From assembly GCF_900106845.1 (NCBI RefSeq), contig NZ_LT629850.1, positions 772,257-836,256 on the forward strand: a stretch of DNA of 64,000 nt. Reading direction: 5' to 3'. A program made the position numbers and the translations under genes. Positions 62,179-64,000 of the stretch are shown here, piece by piece. This stretch comes from Romboutsia timonensis (lineage in GTDB: Bacteria; Bacillota; Clostridia; Peptostreptococcales; Peptostreptococcaceae). Position 1 is the first letter of the stretch. Each line of letters opens with the position of its first letter. The notes below the pieces were generated by a model, which was given only the letters and a program-made list of their open reading frames with translations, had not been told where the DNA came from and searched no databases.

Positions 62179-63480
62179 ATGGCACCATTAGAAGCTATAA
62201 ACATTGAAAACTCAATACTAGGGAGTATTATACTAGATAATACCCTAGCATATAAGCTAGATGAATTAAGTAAGGATATGTTTTCAGTATCTTACAACAA
62301 AGAAATCTTTGAAATAATGAAAAGCTTATATAAAAATAATTACACCTTAGATATACCAACAATAAAAACTAAGTTAGATGAAAGAAAAGTTGATGTAATG
62401 GTTTCATACATAAGTAATTTATCATCAATTGGTGAGACTTATGCAATAGATACACATATAAACATATTAAAGGACAAGTTTAAAAGAAAATGTATAAAAA
62501 ATAGCTGTATGAATTTAATAACTGAAATATTTGAAAATAAAGATATAGATTCATCTCTTTTTAAATTTGAAAATGATATAAAAAGTACAGTAGATCAGGA
62601 TATAGAAGATAAAGATGATATGAGTTCTATTTGTGAAAGAATACTAGATTTTCTTGAAAATGATAAAGAAACAGGTCTTAAATTTGGAGTACCTTTGTTA
62701 GATGATGTTATAGGTGGGCTTTTTAAGGGAGAGCTTACAACTATTGCTGCAAGAAGTGGAGTTGGTAAAACTGCATTAGCACTTCAAATAATGTTAAACT
62801 GTGCAAGTCAAGGTAAAAAGGTACTATTTATAAGTAGGGAAATGAGTAATGAGCAAATAGTTATGAGAAATATAAGCAAAAAAACTGGTATAAGTGCTAA
62901 AAGTTTAAAGTACAAAAACTTAAAAGAAATAGATAGGAAAAACATTATAGATGTAATGCATGAGTTTAGCAAGGATAACCTAATATACATAAATGACAGA
63001 ATAAGCACAATATCTCAATTAAAAAGAAGAATAAGACAAGTTAAGCCTGATTTGGTAATAGTGGATTATTTACAGCTTTTAACTGTAGAACAAAACTTAC
63101 AAAATAGGGAAAGGGAAGTTGCAACTTTATCAAGAGAACTTAAAAATATAACTTTAGATTTTCATATACCAGTTATACAGTTAAGTCAATTAAATGATGA
63201 AATGAAGGATTTAAGACCTTGGGGAGAGCGTCCAATGAGAGATAGTAAGGCAATATTTCATGATAGCAACAATGTTGTATATATACATGAGCCAGTACTT
63301 TCTGATTTTGAGGAAGCTGTTATAAAGATTAAAAGGGACAAGAAAAGTGTACTTAAAGCAAGGGAAGAGGGAATAAAAATAGTAGATTTAATAGTTGCTA
63401 AATGTAGAGATGGAGAAACAAAATTTAGACATTATTGTTACAATGGTCTAAGGCTACATTTTCAACATATAGATTATTAG
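62179..63480 (+). CDS. replicative DNA helicase, DnaB family (phage type)
   Basis: A 433-residue helicase. The N-terminal DnaB domain begins INIENSILGSIILDNTLAYK. The RecA-like domain has Walker A AARSGVGKTALAL (about 190-202), Walker B PDLVIVDYLQLL, and motif QLSQLNDEMKD. It unwinds DNA as a hexamer. It is shorter than most chromosomal DnaB, whose gene usually sits near rplI and purA, so this copy is more likely phage-derived. It follows the initiator gene with RBS AGGGGGA and is followed 10 bases later by the Mor-like gene. Confidence 0.9.
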   Translation: MAPLEAINIENSILGSIILDNTLAYKLDELSKDMFSVSYNKEIFEIMKSLYKNNYTLDIPTIKTKLDERKVDVMVSYISNLSSIGETYAIDTHINILKDKFKRKCIKNSCMNLITEIFENKDIDSSLFKFENDIKSTVDQDIEDKDDMSSICERILDFLENDKETGLKFGVPLLDDVIGGLFKGELTTIAARSGVGKTALALQIMLNCASQGKKVLFISREMSNEQIVMRNISKKTGISAKSLKYKNLKEIDRKNIIDVMHEFSKDNLIYINDRISTISQLKRRIRQVKPDLVIVDYLQLLTVEQNLQNREREVATLSRELKNITLDFHIPVIQLSQLNDEMKDLRPWGERPMRDSKAIFHDSNNVVYIHEPVLSDFEEAVIKIKRDKKSVLKAREEGIKIVDLIVAKCRDGETKFRHYCYNGLRLHFQHIDY

Positions 63481-63489
63481 GAGGATAAT

Positions 63490-63759
63490 ATGGATTATAT
63501 AAAAATGGAAGATATTCCAGAGGAGTTTGTGGGACTTGCTAATTTTATGGGGATAGATAAGTTTATTGAATTTTGTAATGAATATGGTGGTATCGCTATT
63601 TATTTTCCAAGTAAGAAGACACTTCTTAGAAATGGAAGAAATAGAGAGATTATAAAAAGATATAATGGAAAAAATATAAAAGATCTTGCAAGGGCATTTG
63701 AAATAAGTGAGGTTCAAGTTAGAAATATAATTCGCACAAGTGGGAAGTGTATAAATTAA
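63490..63759 (+). CDS. Mor-family transcription factor-like protein
   Basis: An 89-residue protein. The C-terminal half RNREIIKRYNGKNIKDLARAF then EISEVQVRNIIRT is a helix-turn-helix, as in the Mor transcription activator family (PF08765) common in clostridial prophages. The N-terminal part (MEDIPEEFVGLANFMGIDKF) is the usual dimerisation piece. GGAGGA lies upstream of the ATG, which follows the helicase stop by 9 bases. It may activate the next phage operon or be a relic. It ends at a palindromic terminator. Confidence 0.75.
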   Translation: MDYIKMEDIPEEFVGLANFMGIDKFIEFCNEYGGIAIYFPSKKTLLRNGRNREIIKRYNGKNIKDLARAFEISEVQVRNIIRTSGKCIN

Positions 63760-63790
63760 TAAAAAGGATAGCAGCTGCTATCCTTTTTTC
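63760..63790. terminator. bidirectional palindromic terminator
   Basis: AAAAAGGATAGCAGCTGCTATCCTTTTT is a perfect palindrome between the Mor-like gene and the minus-strand YvrJ gene, whose last codons it overlaps. Confidence 0.85.
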
Positions 63791-63930
63791 ATGTTTAAAA
63801 TATTTTTAGATAGTTCATTTATACTATCTGTTAAAATTGTAAGCTTTCCTTCAATTCTAATAAGTAAGTACATACTTATAGCAATTGGAAAGCCTACATT
63901 TGCAATCAGAACTTCTAAATTACCATCCAT
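63778..63930 (-). CDS. YvrJ family protein
   Basis: A 50-residue peptide read from ATG 63930: MDGNLEVLIANVGFPIAI followed by SMYLLIRIEGKLTILTD and a charged helix to LNMKKG. The opening with a short hydrophobic helix (VGFPIAISMYLLIR) and then the linker KLTIL is the YvrJ family (PF12841) pattern. These tiny proteins occur in clostridia next to DUF2922 and DUF1659 genes, as here, and their role is unknown. The gene is oriented against the phage-type genes and so belongs to the neighbouring chromosomal locus. Confidence 0.78.
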   Translation of the reverse strand: MDGNLEVLIANVGFPIAISMYLLIRIEGKLTILTDSINELSKNILNMKKG

Positions 63931-63938
63931 ATATTATA

Positions 63939-64000
63939 TTAAAATACTAAGTCGTAGTTAGTAGTATCAGTTTCAACAACTTTTGCAGAAACTAAAGATG
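63939..64000 (-). CDS. C-terminal end of a DUF2922-like protein, cut by the window edge
   Basis: Read from the right edge, the last 19 full codons give SLVSAKVVETDTTNYDLVF and then TAA. The VVxTDTT-x-YDLV ending fits DUF2922, the usual neighbour of YvrJ in Peptostreptococcaceae, though DUF1659 ends somewhat alike. Its stop lies 8 bases before the YvrJ start. Confidence 0.6.
   Translation of the reverse strand, partial: SLVSAKVVETDTTNYDLVF

Overview
The window comes from a very AT-rich, low-GC Gram-positive anaerobe. Codon use (AGA, ATA, TTA), strong AGGAGG ribosome sites, GlnRS, a clostridial YvrJ/DUF2922 pair and the style of the genes all point to Clostridia, most likely Peptostreptococcaceae (the Clostridioides/Romboutsia/Paraclostridium/Terrisporobacter group). 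This placement is inference; no rRNA or other decisive marker gene is present. No tRNA, CRISPR array or insertion sequence was seen.

Left part (1-33 kb) is ordinary chromosome in short operons, nearly all separated by clear hairpin terminators. In order: a zinc-finger protein with a DUF2829/Tad2-like tail; a membrane coiled-coil protein; three secreted- or spore-surface-like proteins (Asp-box, Cys-rich, Asn-rich); an HTH-ferredoxin protein plus LUD protein; a lipid kinase; glnS; a permuted papain-like protein; a large membrane-anchored protein; a wHTH protein; a cation/proton antiporter; a TPR lipoprotein; an alpha/beta hydrolase; an AI-2E family permease; rluB and an MnmM-like methylase; an amidohydrolase; a two-component system; an RpiR regulator; a Tet(M)-like GTPase; a YdcF protein; an ADP-ribosylglycohydrolase interrupted by an in-frame TAA; a small beta-rich protein; and an ABC exporter. 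Four copies of a structured, GC-rich dispersed repeat lie between 12.98 and 23.24 kb. One sits directly behind an orphan histidine-kinase N-terminus.

The middle (33.4-55.6 kb) is one long surface-polysaccharide operon of 21 same-strand genes without an internal terminator. It holds a Wzz-like protein and BY-kinase, a FlaA1-type dehydratase, an initiating sugar transferase, an ATP-grasp/HAD/aminotransferase module, a TviB/TviC-like pair (UDP-GalNAcA type), glycosyltransferases, two left-handed beta-helix acyltransferases, an EpsG-like polymerase, a Wzx flippase, and capE-capF-capG for UDP-N-acetyl-L-fucosamine. Together these make a Wzx/Wzy-dependent polymer whose likely sugars are a 4-amino-4,6-dideoxy sugar at the reducing end, a hexosaminuronic acid and L-FucNAc.

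The right part holds the most novel-looking locus (56.3-60.6 kb). A PF14907 nucleotidyltransferase, a VanZ-like protein, a 74-residue Cys-rich peptide with a lasso/paeninodin-style leader (WxxP...TM) ending in Ser, a DsbA-like lipoprotein and an HPr-kinase-like protein sit together with no lasso cyclase or protease. It reads as an orphan RiPP-like locus. The window ends with a phage-type replication module: an initiator carrying three tandem 12-bp repeats and a 16-bp palindrome inside its gene, a DnaB-type helicase and a Mor-like regulator. Facing it are the YvrJ and DUF2922 genes.
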